A DNA stretch of 64,000 bases from Halobiforma lacisalsi AJ5 (GCF_000226975.2 NZ_CP019285.1:620001-684000), one strand, 5' to 3'. Positions 42,284 to 50,894 are shown, counted from the stretch's first letter. Notes: generated by a model not told the origin, from the sequence alone. Numbers and translations are program-made.

Positions 42284-42577
42284 ATGAGTTCGTACGCCGC
42301 GGAGGCGACGATCGCGATCGCGCTTACCGTCGTCAAGACGCTCAGCTTGCTCGTCGGCGGCATGATCACGTTCTTCGCGTTCAAGGCCTACCGCCGCACC
42401 CGCCAGCAAGCACTCGGATTGCTCGCGGGCGGGTTCGGCCTCGTCACGCTCGGACTGGTGTTGGCCGGGATGCTCTACGAACTGCTGGACGTGGGGCTGA
42501 TGACTGGTATCCTCCTCGAGAGCCTCCTGATGCTCGCCGGCTTCGTGGTGATCGCGTACTCGCTGTACGTCACCTGA
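42284..42577 (+). CDS. Small membrane protein, DUF7521-like
   Basis: A 97-residue protein with three membrane segments ('AIALTVVKTLSLLVGGMITFFAF', 'LGLLAGGFGLVTLGLVLAGML', 'GILLESLLMLAGFVVIAYSLYV', positions about 9-30, 42-62 and 75-96) joined by a basic loop 'YRRTRQQAL'. Haloarchaeal relatives often sit beside ArsR-type regulators and are thought to be their membrane partners, but no such regulator is next to this one. Function unknown. Confidence 0.8.
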   Translation: MSSYAAEATIAIALTVVKTLSLLVGGMITFFAFKAYRRTRQQALGLLAGGFGLVTLGLVLAGMLYELLDVGLMTGILLESLLMLAGFVVIAYSLYVT

Positions 42578-42657
42578 CTTGCCCGGCAAGCCGCGAACGG
42601 CAGTTCGAACGCTCCAGGAACGAAATCTTTACCATCGGAACATTCAGTGTTGGGGGT

Positions 42658-44910
42658 ATGTCTTCGTCGGGCGGACCCTCCGAGAGGGAGTGTACGTTCT
42701 CGCTGGACCCGTCACGAGCGTCCCACCACAACCATCCCGACAGTGACCTGCCCGACGACGACCTCACCGACGCGGGCGTCTGGAAGTGTCCCCACCCACC
42801 GCTCGAGGGACGCGATCGCTGTCTCGCCCACCTCGAGCCCGCGGAACGGCCCGACGACACCGACGAGACGGCGTGGCTCCGCGAGCGCCTCGAGTCGGCC
42901 GCGGGCGGCGGGGCCGAGAGCCGCCGACGCAAACAGTTCGTCGGCGGCCGGTTCGAGGGCCTCGACCTGACGGGCGGCGTCGGCGTCGAGACGAACGACA
43001 CGTATCCGCTCGATTTCAGGTACGCCGACGTCGATCACCTCGCCTGCGCCGCAACCGACGCGACCGACCGCCTCGAGTTCGGCATGGCGACAGTCGACGA
43101 ACTCCGACTCGAGGGGACGTTCGACGCAGTGCGTGCGCACGCAGCGGCGCTCGGCGACTGCGACCTCGAACACGCGACGATCAAGCTGCTCGACTGGCGG
43201 GACGCGAGCGTCGACGCGCTGGCACTGGGGAGCGCAGACGTCGACACGGTCGATCTCAGGAACGCGACTGCCGGCACGATCGACTGCGACGGCGCGACGA
43301 TCGATCGTGGCCGCTTCGATTTCCTGCGTGCGGATCGCGTTCGGGGAGTCCACGCGACGTTCGACGTGGTCGATTTCGACAGCGCGACGTTCGACCGGAT
43401 CAACGTCTACTACGCCGATATCGGCGAGGGTGACTTCCGGGGCGTCCGTGCCAACGACGCCGTGTTCAAGGGGGCGGCGTTCGACGGTGCGTACTTCAAC
43501 GGGGCCGTCTTCGGGGTGTCGAACTGGATCGGGGCCGACGTCGCGAGCGGTCACTTCCGGGACGCCCGTTTCGATCAGGTCTCCTTTTTCAAGGCGGACA
43601 TCCCCTCGGCCGGGTTCGAAAACGCCTATCTCGGACTGGCGAACTTCCAGAACGTGACCTTCGAGAAGGCGGATTTCGAGAACGCGACGCTCGAGCACGC
43701 CGTCTTCCGCGGGGCGACGTTCCGGACGGCCGACTTCACCGGGGTCGACTGTGCGGGCGCCCTGAATCTCAAGGAGACGACGTTCGCGGACGACGTAACG
43801 ATCCGCCCCTCGCCGACCGCTCCGCCGACGGAGACGCTCGTCGACCTCGCGGGGAGCGAGATCGCGACGGGAACCTTCGGTCAGTCCGACCGCGGCTGGG
43901 TGTTCTACGACCTCGCGGACGCGACGGTCGGGCACGTCACGTTCGAGCACGCGGACGACGGCGACGACCGCGACGGCGAGTTGATACGACACGTACGCTT
44001 CCTGCGAACCCGGTTCGAGCACTTCGATTTCAGGGACAGCGACGGGATCGACCTGAAGCGAACGAACTACGACATCCACTCGATGTACCGCGCGGACGAC
44101 GGCGACGACCCCGAACGGGACGCGGAGAACCGTGCCGGGCAGTTGCTCCAGTACGGACTCCACCTCGCCTCGAGGCGGGTTCGCTCGAACGGTGCTCCGA
44201 CGGGCGAGGCGTCGACTGGCGACAGGACGTCGACGGGCGGGGCGTCGACAGACAACAGGACGTCGAGTTCCGAAGACGACGGTGTAACGGTTCCGGGCGC
44301 AGCCTTCACGCTCGAGGCAGTACCCGACCCGGACACCGAGTCCTACGCCCAAGACAGGGTTGCTGCCTGGAACTCCCTGCTCGAGATCGACCCCGAGACG
44401 CTGCCGACGCCGAACTACCACGATCAGCCCGCCCGCGACCTCGAGTACACGTATCTGCTGGCGAAAAACGGAGCCAACGTCATCAACGACAACGAGTCGG
44501 CATCCCGGTTTTTCGTCCGGGAAATGCTCCAGCGGCGGCGGCAGTATCTCGACCTGGCCCGCGAGGCGGATTCCAATCGACGGCGGCTCGGACACCTCAT
44601 CGACTACGTCGAGAACTGGATCATCGGGACGACGTCCGGCTACGGCGAGAGTCCGGCACGAGTCATCGCGACCTCGGCCGTTACGATCGGCGTCTTCAGC
44701 GTCCTGTTTTACGCGCTGGAGCCGGGGCTGTACGACGATCCGCTCCAGTTCGGCGTCCTGAGCATCGGCTCGTTCGTCAGTTTCATCATCGGCGGCGTCA
44801 CCGACGTCCCCGATCCGCTCATCAGTCTCCTCTCACAGGTACAGGCCTTTATCGGCGCGTTCTTCATCGCACTGTTCGTGTTCACGTTGACCCGGTCGAT
44901 CCACCGGTGA
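42658..44910 (+). CDS. Pentapeptide-repeat protein with C-terminal channel-like membrane region
   Basis: A 750-residue protein. A Cys/His cluster near the N-terminus (C12, and 'VWKCPHPPLEGRDRCLAH' around 42-59) may bind zinc. Residues about 100-420 hold pentapeptide repeats (A[D/N]LxX-like units such as 'ADFENATLEHAVFRGATFRTADF') forming a right-handed beta-helix. The C-terminal 130 residues carry two hydrophobic segments ('VIATSAVTIGVFSVLFYAL', 'VQAFIGAFFIALFVFTLTR') with 'LSIGSFVSFIIGG' between, the layout of a two-helix ion channel pore. An ion channel gated by the solenoid is inferred. No homologous name is recognised. Confidence 0.85.
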   Translation: MSSSGGPSERECTFSLDPSRASHHNHPDSDLPDDDLTDAGVWKCPHPPLEGRDRCLAHLEPAERPDDTDETAWLRERLESAAGGGAESRRRKQFVGGRFEGLDLTGGVGVETNDTYPLDFRYADVDHLACAATDATDRLEFGMATVDELRLEGTFDAVRAHAAALGDCDLEHATIKLLDWRDASVDALALGSADVDTVDLRNATAGTIDCDGATIDRGRFDFLRADRVRGVHATFDVVDFDSATFDRINVYYADIGEGDFRGVRANDAVFKGAAFDGAYFNGAVFGVSNWIGADVASGHFRDARFDQVSFFKADIPSAGFENAYLGLANFQNVTFEKADFENATLEHAVFRGATFRTADFTGVDCAGALNLKETTFADDVTIRPSPTAPPTETLVDLAGSEIATGTFGQSDRGWVFYDLADATVGHVTFEHADDGDDRDGELIRHVRFLRTRFEHFDFRDSDGIDLKRTNYDIHSMYRADDGDDPERDAENRAGQLLQYGLHLASRRVRSNGAPTGEASTGDRTSTGGASTDNRTSSSEDDGVTVPGAAFTLEAVPDPDTESYAQDRVAAWNSLLEIDPETLPTPNYHDQPARDLEYTYLLAKNGANVINDNESASRFFVREMLQRRRQYLDLAREADSNRRRLGHLIDYVENWIIGTTSGYGESPARVIATSAVTIGVFSVLFYALEPGLYDDPLQFGVLSIGSFVSFIIGGVTDVPDPLISLLSQVQAFIGAFFIALFVFTLTRSIHR

Positions 44911-44997
44911 TCGGAGCTTCGACGCCGGAAGACGTCGGGCTCCGTCGATCACCGTCGACACACTAATGACAGCACCCTCGTCACTAGGGGACAGGCC

Positions 44998-45279
44998 ATG
45001 GCCGACGAAACGCAACCGCTCGAGGAGCAACTCGTCGCCGCCTTCGAAGATCTGAACTACCCCGTCGAAGGCCCGCTCGATCTGGCACCCAACTTCCCGT
45101 CCTGGGCGAACACGACGTTTACCTCCGAACGAGGGGATCCGGACGTGGAGCTCTCGCTGACTCCCCGAGAGCTGCTGGTCCTGCTGGCCGACGGCGACGC
45201 CGAGTTCCCCTACGAAGACGTCGACGAACTCGCGGCCGACCTCGAGACCAGACTGCGAGAGGAGGGATTCCCCTCGTGA
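44998..45279 (+). CDS. MTH865 family protein
   Basis: A 93-residue protein: 'LEEQLVAAFEDLNYPVEGPLDLAPNFPS' followed by 'VELSLTPRELLVLLADGDAEFPYEDVDELAADLETRL'. This matches the small helical EF-hand-like archaeal MTH865 family, named after the Methanothermobacter protein, whose function is unknown. The protein is acidic and probably cytoplasmic. It is the last gene before a long gene-free stretch. Confidence 0.82.
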   Translation: MADETQPLEEQLVAAFEDLNYPVEGPLDLAPNFPSWANTTFTSERGDPDVELSLTPRELLVLLADGDAEFPYEDVDELAADLETRLREEGFPS

Positions 45280-46055
45280 ACGTCGGCGGTCGGTGCCTCG
45301 AGTTGTAGCCACCGGTCCGACTGCTCGCGTCGGGATCGAAGGGGCGGCTCGACTGCGTCGCCCGATTTGGCAGTTCCACGTACGGTCTTCTAGAAACGTA
45401 CCAACTGATTCACATGCCGAGCGCCGCAAGTCTGCACTGCGGGGGCCTGGAGCCCCGTCGATGATCGTCGGGGCCATCCAGCTGCCGTGGTTGCACCCCG
45501 CCCACCCACCCGATCCGGACGAAGTCCGAACTCGGACGCCGAACCCGGAGCACCGACCCGGCTCCGGATCCCCGATCACGATCGGCGTCCGAAACCCGAA
45601 CCCGACCGGACCAGTCTCACTCCGCAGCACGCGCCCCTCTCGGTTCGTCACGGTTTCCGTTCGATCACGGACCGGATCCCCCTGGTCCAGCCGACCCCGT
45701 GACGAACCGTCCGAACCGTCGCCAGTGGCAGTGACTTTCCCCTCGAGTCCGACGTCGGGCGACGCTCGAGGGACGAGTCGAAGACACCGATAGCGGGAGT
45801 TACGATCGACTGAGCCTGCTCGAAACCGAGTGAGACCTGGGTACCCCTGGCAATGGTGCAAACGTCGCGCCGACTACGTGAGGTGCCGGGGAACCGAGCC
45901 AGCGAGCGCACGGAGCCAGTACTCGCTCGTAAAAGAGACGGTGGAACGAGTAAAGAAAGGGGTCAGCCGGGAAAACGCCAGAGACGCTCGTCCACCGGGC
46001 GGGCGATATGATTCGGGAGATTATACGATCGAAATATCATCAGTATAACGTTCAC
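45280..46055. other. 776-bp gene-free stretch
   Basis: No reading frame resembles a gene, and the longest frames are composed of shadow-type sequence. Its left half is filled with perfect inverted repeats, listed under the ncRNA candidate at 45447. The right part (from about 45990) falls in GC content toward the GNAT gene. Confidence 0.6.
45447..45830. ncRNA. Candidate structured RNA built of serial hairpins
   Basis: Pairings visible here include 45447-45457 with 45469-45481 (one 2-nt bulge), 45524-45529 with 45532-45537, 45545-45551 with 45561-45567, 45572-45576 with 45581-45585, 45641-45653 with 45697-45709 (13 bp, perfect) and 45740-45747 with 45765-45772 (8 bp, with a 10-bp palindrome inside the loop). 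CTCG/CGAG closes at 45819-45830. Six or more hairpins in 380 bp without coding sequence suggest a transcribed structure or a nest of palindromic elements. Strand, promoter and transcription are not established. Confidence 0.3.
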
Positions 46056-46685
46056 CTACCAATCTATCTCGAAGTCCAATGTGTCCTTCCCCTGTATTGC
46101 CTCCTCGTATTCGCTACGGAGGATAGTGAATCGATGCTGGTCGGTTACTTTACCATCGGGTCGTGATGAGTGCTGTCGTAGTAGTCCTTCATGACATCCC
46201 CCGTATTTTTCGATGTATTTCTCAATCATCCGTCTTGAGGGTTCGTTATTCGCCGCACAAGTCGTATAGTAGGCGTCGAGGTCGTACTTCTCAAACGTTA
46301 GTTCAATGAACGCTGACGCCCGCTCCAGGCCGTACTCCCGTCCCCAATAACGTTTCGAGAGGACAATATCTGAACTAGCTCGCCGTTCTTCCCAGTCGGG
46401 GCCATACGCAGTAGTTCCGACGATCTCGTTGTCTTCTTCTTTCGACCGTAACAAGTATCGTGCGCTCCCGTGATCGGCCCACTTTTCCTCGGCCCTATCT
46501 ATGAAGGTAATAACTTGGTCAAGCCGCCGAAAGCGGAACCAGGGCATATGCTCCGTTGCGTCACCTTGCCAAGCATCGTGAGTAACGAACTCGTAGAATT
46601 CGAAGGAATCTACGTTTTCGTGACTCAAACGTTCGAATTTCAGTCGGTTCGTCTCGATACGTTCGGGGAACAGATCGTGTGTCAT
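46056..46685 (-). CDS. GNAT family N-acetyltransferase
   Basis: A 209-residue acetyltransferase. 'NEIVGTTAYGPDWEERRASSDIVLSKRYWGREYGLERASAFIELTF' carries the core strand and the acetyl-CoA loop with RYWGREYG. 'YYTTCAANNEPSRRMIEKY' follows, as in RimJ/RimL-type enzymes acting on N-terminal Ser/Asp/Glu. The ATG at 46685 fits MTHDLFPERIETNRL. Its DNA is markedly less GC-rich than neighbouring genes and it lies next to tRNA-Thr, so it may be acquired. The substrate is unknown. Confidence 0.82.
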   Translation of the reverse strand: MTHDLFPERIETNRLKFERLSHENVDSFEFYEFVTHDAWQGDATEHMPWFRFRRLDQVITFIDRAEEKWADHGSARYLLRSKEEDNEIVGTTAYGPDWEERRASSDIVLSKRYWGREYGLERASAFIELTFEKYDLDAYYTTCAANNEPSRRMIEKYIEKYGGCHEGLLRQHSSRPDGKVTDQHRFTILRSEYEEAIQGKDTLDFEIDW

Positions 46686-47038
46686 TACCCGACCGTTCGT
46701 TGATACCGTAGGGTACAAGCCCTGACGGTGCCGTTCAGAAACACCGCAAGACCTAAACGTATTTTAGCCGTAGCATGTATTGAGACTCTAAACAGCGCAG
46801 TCGAGTTCTAACATACCTATACCGGGTTTTCAACGTTTCCTGCCCCAATTAACCGCTATCCTTCGTAGGTAAAGGACTACGCTTGACTACGAGCTATCCA
46901 CGCCGGTGCGGAGACTACTTCAGAAGGTACGGTTTGCCAGTAAAAAGCCGAAAAGCGGTGACCTTCCCGTCGCTGATCGGTGACAGAATTATGCTAGAGG
47001 GGCGCTGGCTGTGAATCACAGTCTGCGCCGCAGGAACA
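46686..47038. other. AT-rich gene-free stretch next to tRNA-Thr
   Basis: No coding frame is convincing. The stretch shares the lower GC of the adjacent GNAT gene. A TATA-like CTAAAATACG (minus strand, near 46755-46765) is present, but it is about 70 bp from the GNAT start. Confidence 0.4.
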
Positions 47039-47110
47039 AGCCTAGGCCGGGATTTGAACCCGGGCTCTCGTCCTTACCAAGGACGCGCTTTACCTCTAAG
47101 CTACCCAGGC
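47039..47110 (-). tRNA. tRNA-Thr (GGT)
   Basis: Minus-strand cloverleaf of 72 nt. The acceptor stem pairs GCCTGGG with CCTAGGC (one G-T pair) and discriminator U. The anticodon stem CGTCC/GGACG closes loop TTGGTAA, giving anticodon GGT for threonine. The T arm is GGGTTCAAATCCC. CCA is not encoded. Confidence 0.93.
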
Positions 47111-47209
47111 GCGTACTTCGTTGTTGACTCGAGTCGTCTTTATGGGTTTCGATTCCTCCCGGTTGTGAGTCGGTCTGCCGTAGTGCGGTTGGCCCCGCTC
47201 GAGGTCGTG

Positions 47210-48079
47210 TCAGGGATCCGTTGCGGACGTCGCCCGGTCGGTCGTGTGGTCCTCGAGGGAACGATCGGAGATCGGAGCGTCCGGGCCGTCGAAACACTCC
47301 TCGACGGGTGGGAACGACGTCCCGACCTGGGTGGCGATATCGTCAGCGACCGAGAGCAGGCGGGGCGGCGGCGCTTCGCCGGCCGCAGCGGCTCCGGTTC
47401 GAACCGCGAGTTCGAGGACGTCGCGCTCGAGGTTGGCGTCGAGTTCGGCGGCCCGTTCGACGCGGTCGTCGGCGTTCGGGTTCGGGCTCGGGTTCGCGTC
47501 CGTGTCCACATCGCCATCGTCGGCCCTCTCGCCGAGGAGATCCTCCCGGCGAGTCTGATCTCGACCGAACGACTGGACGGTTCGGACTGCCGTGTTGGCG
47601 GCTTCGGTTCGAGATAGCAGGTAGAAGCCGCGAGCGACGAGGATGTCCGCAGCCAGAATCTCGAGGTCGGCTTCGGTGTCGGCGTCCGTCTCGGTCTCCT
47701 GGCCCCCGATCGGAGTGGTCCACGGTTCATCGTGTGCCAGCGCCCGCGTGAGTCGCAACCCTTCGTAGATGAGCTGGACACCGGCCGCGTGGGTGACGAT
47801 ACCGTCGAAATCGTCCGCATCGACCGTCGGTGCGTCCGACTGCTCGAGCGGGGGTTGTCCGTTCGTACTGGCGGCGCTTGCGTTTGCCTTTGCCTTTGCG
47901 TTTGCGGTGGCGTTCGCGTTCGCCTCAGTGGTAACCGCAGCGGCACTCTCGAGGGCGAGCACGCCCGGCACCATCGACGCCTCGTCGAGGACGGACTCGA
48001 CCAGGGCGTGCAACCGCGGCGGTTCGACGTCCGCGACGGCCTCGAAAGCGGCACGCCGACAGTTGTCGGCCGTTTCCAT
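47210..48079 (-). CDS. DUF7114-like helical protein with Ala/Asn/Lys repeat
   Basis: A 289-residue helical protein. Residues about 1-45 and 95-180 ('LRLTRALAHDEPW', 'LEILAADILVARGFYLLSRTEAANTAVRTVQSFGRDQTRREDLLG') look like an all-helical enzyme-like fold without recognisable catalytic motif. A low-complexity insert of alternating Ala with Asn, Thr and Lys (about 53-68) comes from a short tandem repeat near 47878-47925. It is divergent from the enoyl-CoA hydratase gene. The family name is from memory, and relation to polyprenyl synthases is only a possibility. Confidence 0.75.
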   Translation of the reverse strand: METADNCRRAAFEAVADVEPPRLHALVESVLDEASMVPGVLALESAAAVTTEANANATANAKAKANASAASTNGQPPLEQSDAPTVDADDFDGIVTHAAGVQLIYEGLRLTRALAHDEPWTTPIGGQETETDADTEADLEILAADILVARGFYLLSRTEAANTAVRTVQSFGRDQTRREDLLGERADDGDVDTDANPSPNPNADDRVERAAELDANLERDVLELAVRTGAAAAGEAPPPRLLSVADDIATQVGTSFPPVEECFDGPDAPISDRSLEDHTTDRATSATDP

Positions 48080-48140
48080 TGGGGGACCCTTACGAGGGAG
48101 CAGGCAAAGACCTTTGGAAACGCCGGATCGACTGGACGGC

Positions 48141-48896
48141 GTGATAGACGTCACCGTAGCCGCCGCGGGCGATGCCACGTCCGACGGCGACGCGATCCGC
48201 GACGGCACCGCCTCGCCGATCCGGACGATCACCCTCGACCGGCCGAACGCACGTAACGCCCTGACTATCGATGGCCTCGAGGCCCTCGAGACCGCGATCG
48301 ACGACGCCGAGGAGCCGGTGATCTACCTCCGTGGGGCCGGGCCCGCCTTCTGTGCCGGTGCGGACCTCGAGGCCGTGAGCAATCTGGACGGCGATCCGGA
48401 GCAGGCCGAAGCGTTCGCCCGCCTGGGCCAGCGCGTTGCCCGGACGATCGCCGACTCCTCGTCCGTCGTCGTCGCCGGAATCGACGGTCCGGCGGTCGGC
48501 GGCGGGCTGGAACTGGCCCTGGCCTGTGACGTACGCGTCGGGACGCCGGACTCGAGTTACGGCGAACCGGGCGTGAGCTTCGGGCTGTTCGGGGCCTGGG
48601 GCGGAACCGTCCGACTGCCCCGGATCGTCGGGGAAGGGCCCGCCCTCGAGTTGGGGCTGACGGGCCGGACGATCGACGCCGACGAGGCGCTCCGCATGGG
48701 ACTCATTTCGCGGATCGAGGACGACCCGCGGACGGTCGCCGAGGAGATCGCGGGGAACGCCGACGACGCACTGTGCGTCCTGAAACGCCGGCTGCGGGAC
48801 GACCGCGAACGCGCGACTCAAGAGCGACGGGAAGCCGAGGCCTTCGGGCGGCTCGTGAACGCCCACGCCGACGACGTCGAGAGCGTTCTCGAGTGA
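48141..48896 (+). CDS. Enoyl-CoA hydratase/isomerase family protein
   Basis: A 251-residue crotonase. 'TITLDRPNARNALTIDGLEALETA' is the first strand-helix. 'FCAGADLEAV' around 70-79 and 'IDGPAVGGGLELALACDVRVG' around 115-135 form the oxyanion hole and CoA-binding site, and the family Glu positions fall in 'SYGEPGVSFGLFGAWGGT'. It hydrates or isomerises enoyl-CoA in fatty or aromatic acid breakdown. No ATG suits the start, and the GTG at 48141 before IDVTVAAAGD was chosen. The C-terminus is truncated relative to longer crotonases. The stop is embedded in a TGACGAG repeat. Confidence 0.85.
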   Translation: MIDVTVAAAGDATSDGDAIRDGTASPIRTITLDRPNARNALTIDGLEALETAIDDAEEPVIYLRGAGPAFCAGADLEAVSNLDGDPEQAEAFARLGQRVARTIADSSSVVVAGIDGPAVGGGLELALACDVRVGTPDSSYGEPGVSFGLFGAWGGTVRLPRIVGEGPALELGLTGRTIDADEALRMGLISRIEDDPRTVAEEIAGNADDALCVLKRRLRDDRERATQERREAEAFGRLVNAHADDVESVLE

Positions 48897-48912
48897 CGAG
48901 TGACGAGTGACG
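48893..48912 (+). repeat. TGACGAG tandem repeat after the enoyl-CoA hydratase stop
   Basis: Three tandem copies of a 7-bp unit TGACGAG lie at 48893-48912. The first TGA is the stop codon of the enoyl-CoA hydratase gene. Copy-number slippage is the likely origin. Confidence 0.7.
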
Positions 48913-48965
48913 AGACCCATAAGTAATCCAAGGTCTTTTTGTCGGTGCGACGAGAGCGGAAACGC

Positions 48966-49496
48966 ATGCCCGATTCGACGTTCCTTCCCGGCGACGAGGT
49001 CGACCTCCGGCCGATCGAGGAAGACGACCTGGACTATCTGCGCGACACGATCAACGATCCCGAGGTCTGGCGGCCGATCGGCGGCTCCCGTCCGATCAAC
49101 CGGCAACAGGAACAGGAGTTCTTCGACGACGTGGTCTGTGGTGACAACGGCGTCCACCTGCTGATCACCGCCGACGGCTCACCGGTCGGGACGATCGGCC
49201 TCCGCGAGATCGACTGGGAGGCCAGCTGCGGCGAGATCGGCTACTGGATCGATCCGGACGAGCACGGGCAGGGGTACGGCACCGAGGCGACCGAACTGAT
49301 GGTCGCGTACGCCTTCGACCAACTGGGCCTCCACCGGATCGAGGCCCACGTGTTCGAGTTCAACGAGGCCTCGCAGCGACTCCTCGAGTCGATCGGGTTC
49401 GTCCACGAGGGGACGAGCCGGGAGTCCCAGTTCATCGACGGCGAGTACCAGGATACGTACTGGTACGGATTGCTCGAGGAGGAGTGGCGGGACTGA
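48966..49496 (+). CDS. GNAT family N-acetyltransferase
   Basis: A 176-residue RimJ/RimL-like acetyltransferase: 'VDLRPIEEDDLDYLRDTINDPEVW', 'PVGTIGLREIDWEASCGEIGYWIDPDEHGQGYGTEAT' with the pyrophosphate-binding GQGYGT, and 'LGLHRIEAHVFEFNEASQRLLESIGFVHEG'. It transfers an acetyl group to an amine, probably a protein or antibiotic. The start at 48966 precedes MPDSTFLPGDEV. It follows the enoyl-CoA hydratase gene by 69 bp and is convergent with nadE, one base apart. Confidence 0.9.
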   Translation: MPDSTFLPGDEVDLRPIEEDDLDYLRDTINDPEVWRPIGGSRPINRQQEQEFFDDVVCGDNGVHLLITADGSPVGTIGLREIDWEASCGEIGYWIDPDEHGQGYGTEATELMVAYAFDQLGLHRIEAHVFEFNEASQRLLESIGFVHEGTSRESQFIDGEYQDTYWYGLLEEEWRD

Positions 49497-49497
49497 G

Positions 49498-50301
49498 CTA
49501 GTTCGACGACTCCGGCGCGGGCGGCACCGATCGTTTGTGCTCGCTGCGTTCGTACATCTCCCGGACCTGCTCGACCGTCTCCCGATCGACCTCGAGTTCA
49601 CGGGCCGTCGCGGCGACCGACAACGGGCCGTCGACGTGGGTCGCGAGGATCGAGTCGAGGGTATCGTAGCTGATCCCCAGTTCCTCCTCGTCGGTCTGGT
49701 CGGCCCACAGCTCCGCCGTCGCGGTCTTGGCCGCGAGGTCCTCGGGGACGCCGACGTGGCGCGCGAGCTGGCGGACCTGGGCCTTGTAGAGGTTGCCGAT
49801 CGGGTGGCAGTCGACCGCGCCGTCGCCGTACTTCGTGAAGTAGCCGACGGCGGCTTCGCTGCGGTTCCCGGTCCCCAGGACGAGGCGGTTCTCGTGGTTG
49901 GCGACGAGGTAGTTCAGGACCGCACGTACGCGGGCACGGGCGTTCCCGACGGCGACGTGATCCCCCTCGGCGTCGGGGTAAGCCGACAGCAGCGAGTCGA
50001 CGATCGGTTCGATCTCGATGACGTCGTAACTGATCTCGAGATCGGTGGCGACCCGTTCGGCGTCGCTCATGTTCTCGTCGCCGCTGACGCGGGCCGGGAG
50101 CACGAGCCCGTGGACGTTTTCCGGGCCGAGAGCCTCGACGGCGAGGTAGGCGGTGAGTGTGCTGTCGATCCCACCAGAGAGCCCGAGAACGGCTCCGTCC
50201 GCACCCGCTGCGTCGACTCGATCGGCGATGAACGCAGTGATGTGGTCGCGACGACGGTTCAACTCCGACTCCGAGAACCGAATGTCGATCATTCGATTCA
50301 T
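49498..50301 (-). CDS. nadE: NH3-dependent NAD(+) synthetase
   Basis: A 267-residue enzyme. The ATP-pyrophosphatase loop 'GLSGGIDSTL' lies near 42-51, 'GTGNRSEAAVGYFTKYGDGAVDCHPIGNLYKAQVRQLARHVGVPEDL' near 146-190, and 'TAELWADQTDEEELGISYDTLDSIL' holds residues binding NAD-adenylate. It makes NAD from deamido-NAD using ammonia, the last step of NAD synthesis. An in-frame ATG at 50292 (MIDIRF) is also possible. The gene has no glutaminase domain, as expected for the short form. Confidence 0.92.
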   Translation of the reverse strand: MNRMIDIRFSESELNRRRDHITAFIADRVDAAGADGAVLGLSGGIDSTLTAYLAVEALGPENVHGLVLPARVSGDENMSDAERVATDLEISYDVIEIEPIVDSLLSAYPDAEGDHVAVGNARARVRAVLNYLVANHENRLVLGTGNRSEAAVGYFTKYGDGAVDCHPIGNLYKAQVRQLARHVGVPEDLAAKTATAELWADQTDEEELGISYDTLDSILATHVDGPLSVAATARELEVDRETVEQVREMYERSEHKRSVPPAPESSN

Positions 50302-50428
50302 ATTACGGCTCGAGGTGCCAAATATCCTCCCCCTACAGCGGAGAGCCTGTACGAACGGCCAGTTTCAAGAAGGCCGAGAGAGCGCTACGTTGAAGTGGGA
50401 TCGGCTGCAAGTCGAGGATACGCTCGCT

Positions 50429-50462
50429 TGAGCGAACGAAGCGAGCGACGTGCGCCGGTGGT
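50429..50462. repeat. Hairpin and short 5' copy of tRNA-Gly
   Basis: CGCTCGCTT (from 50421) pairs with AAGCGAGCG (to 50447). This is followed by GCGCCGGTGGT at 50452-50462, which repeats the first 11 bases of the tRNA-Gly gene at 50518. It is one of several tRNA-end copies next to hairpins in this window. Confidence 0.6.
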
Positions 50463-50517
50463 GAGACGGACGGCGTCCGTCGAAGTACGGCGCGCAAACG
50501 AACGAAGTGAGTGCAGT

Positions 50518-50588
50518 GCGCCGGTGGTCTAGTGGTAGGACATGAGCTTCCCAAGCTCATAGCCCGGGTTCAATTCCCGGCCGGCGCA
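50518..50588 (+). tRNA. tRNA-Gly (CCC)
   Basis: Plus-strand cloverleaf of 71 nt. The acceptor stem is GCGCCGG/CCGGCGC with discriminator A, and the anticodon stem TGAGC/GCTCA closes loop TTCCCAA, giving anticodon CCC for glycine. The T arm is GGGTTCAATTCCC. Both ends are partly copied nearby: 11 bp of its 5' end at 50452 and 24 bp of its 3' end at 50686. Confidence 0.94.
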
Positions 50589-50709
50589 TTTCCTGCGAAC
50601 GTCAGTGAGCAGTGAAATCACCGGCGGGAATTGAGGGAGACGAGTCCCAGCCCGCACAACGGAGTGAGCAGGGACGTCTCGGCGTGGTTCAATTCCCGGC
50701 CGGCGCATT
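50589..50709 (+). repeat. tRNA-Gly 3'-end copy with inverted copy and hairpin
   Basis: Bases 50686-50709 repeat 50567-50590 exactly (24 bp, offset 119). Between them, 50621-50634 is a near-perfect inverted copy of the same segment, and 50638-50646 with 50671-50680 pairs imperfectly. The arrangement (direct 3' copy, inverted T-arm copy, hairpin) parallels the tRNA-Val repeat at 1202-1317. No coding frame is seen from 50589 to 50929. Confidence 0.7.
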
Positions 50710-50894
50710 CCTTCGGACGATCGACGACCAGTCGAGGGTCCATCCCGACGAGACCGACAGCGACGGAACCGGAGCTCGCCGTGTGGTGTGATCAGTGACC
50801 CGTTGATAGCTGTCGACCGAACTGTTCGTGAGCCGTCAGTTTTCGGCCGTATCGTGGCCCGATTCCCCGTGCCACACGGCGTTCGATTGAAAAG

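Noticed and set aside
45834-45850. A short stretch resembling the tRNA-Thr 5' end
   Set aside because: Too few matching bases to count as a tRNA copy.
45830-46048. A 72-codon frame in the 45.3-46.05 kb stretch
   Set aside because: No recognisable motif, and it lies beside inverted repeats; not convincing as a gene.
48893-48912. TGACGAG repeats as a CRISPR-like array
   Set aside because: Units are 7 bp and contiguous, without spacers; simple tandem repeat.
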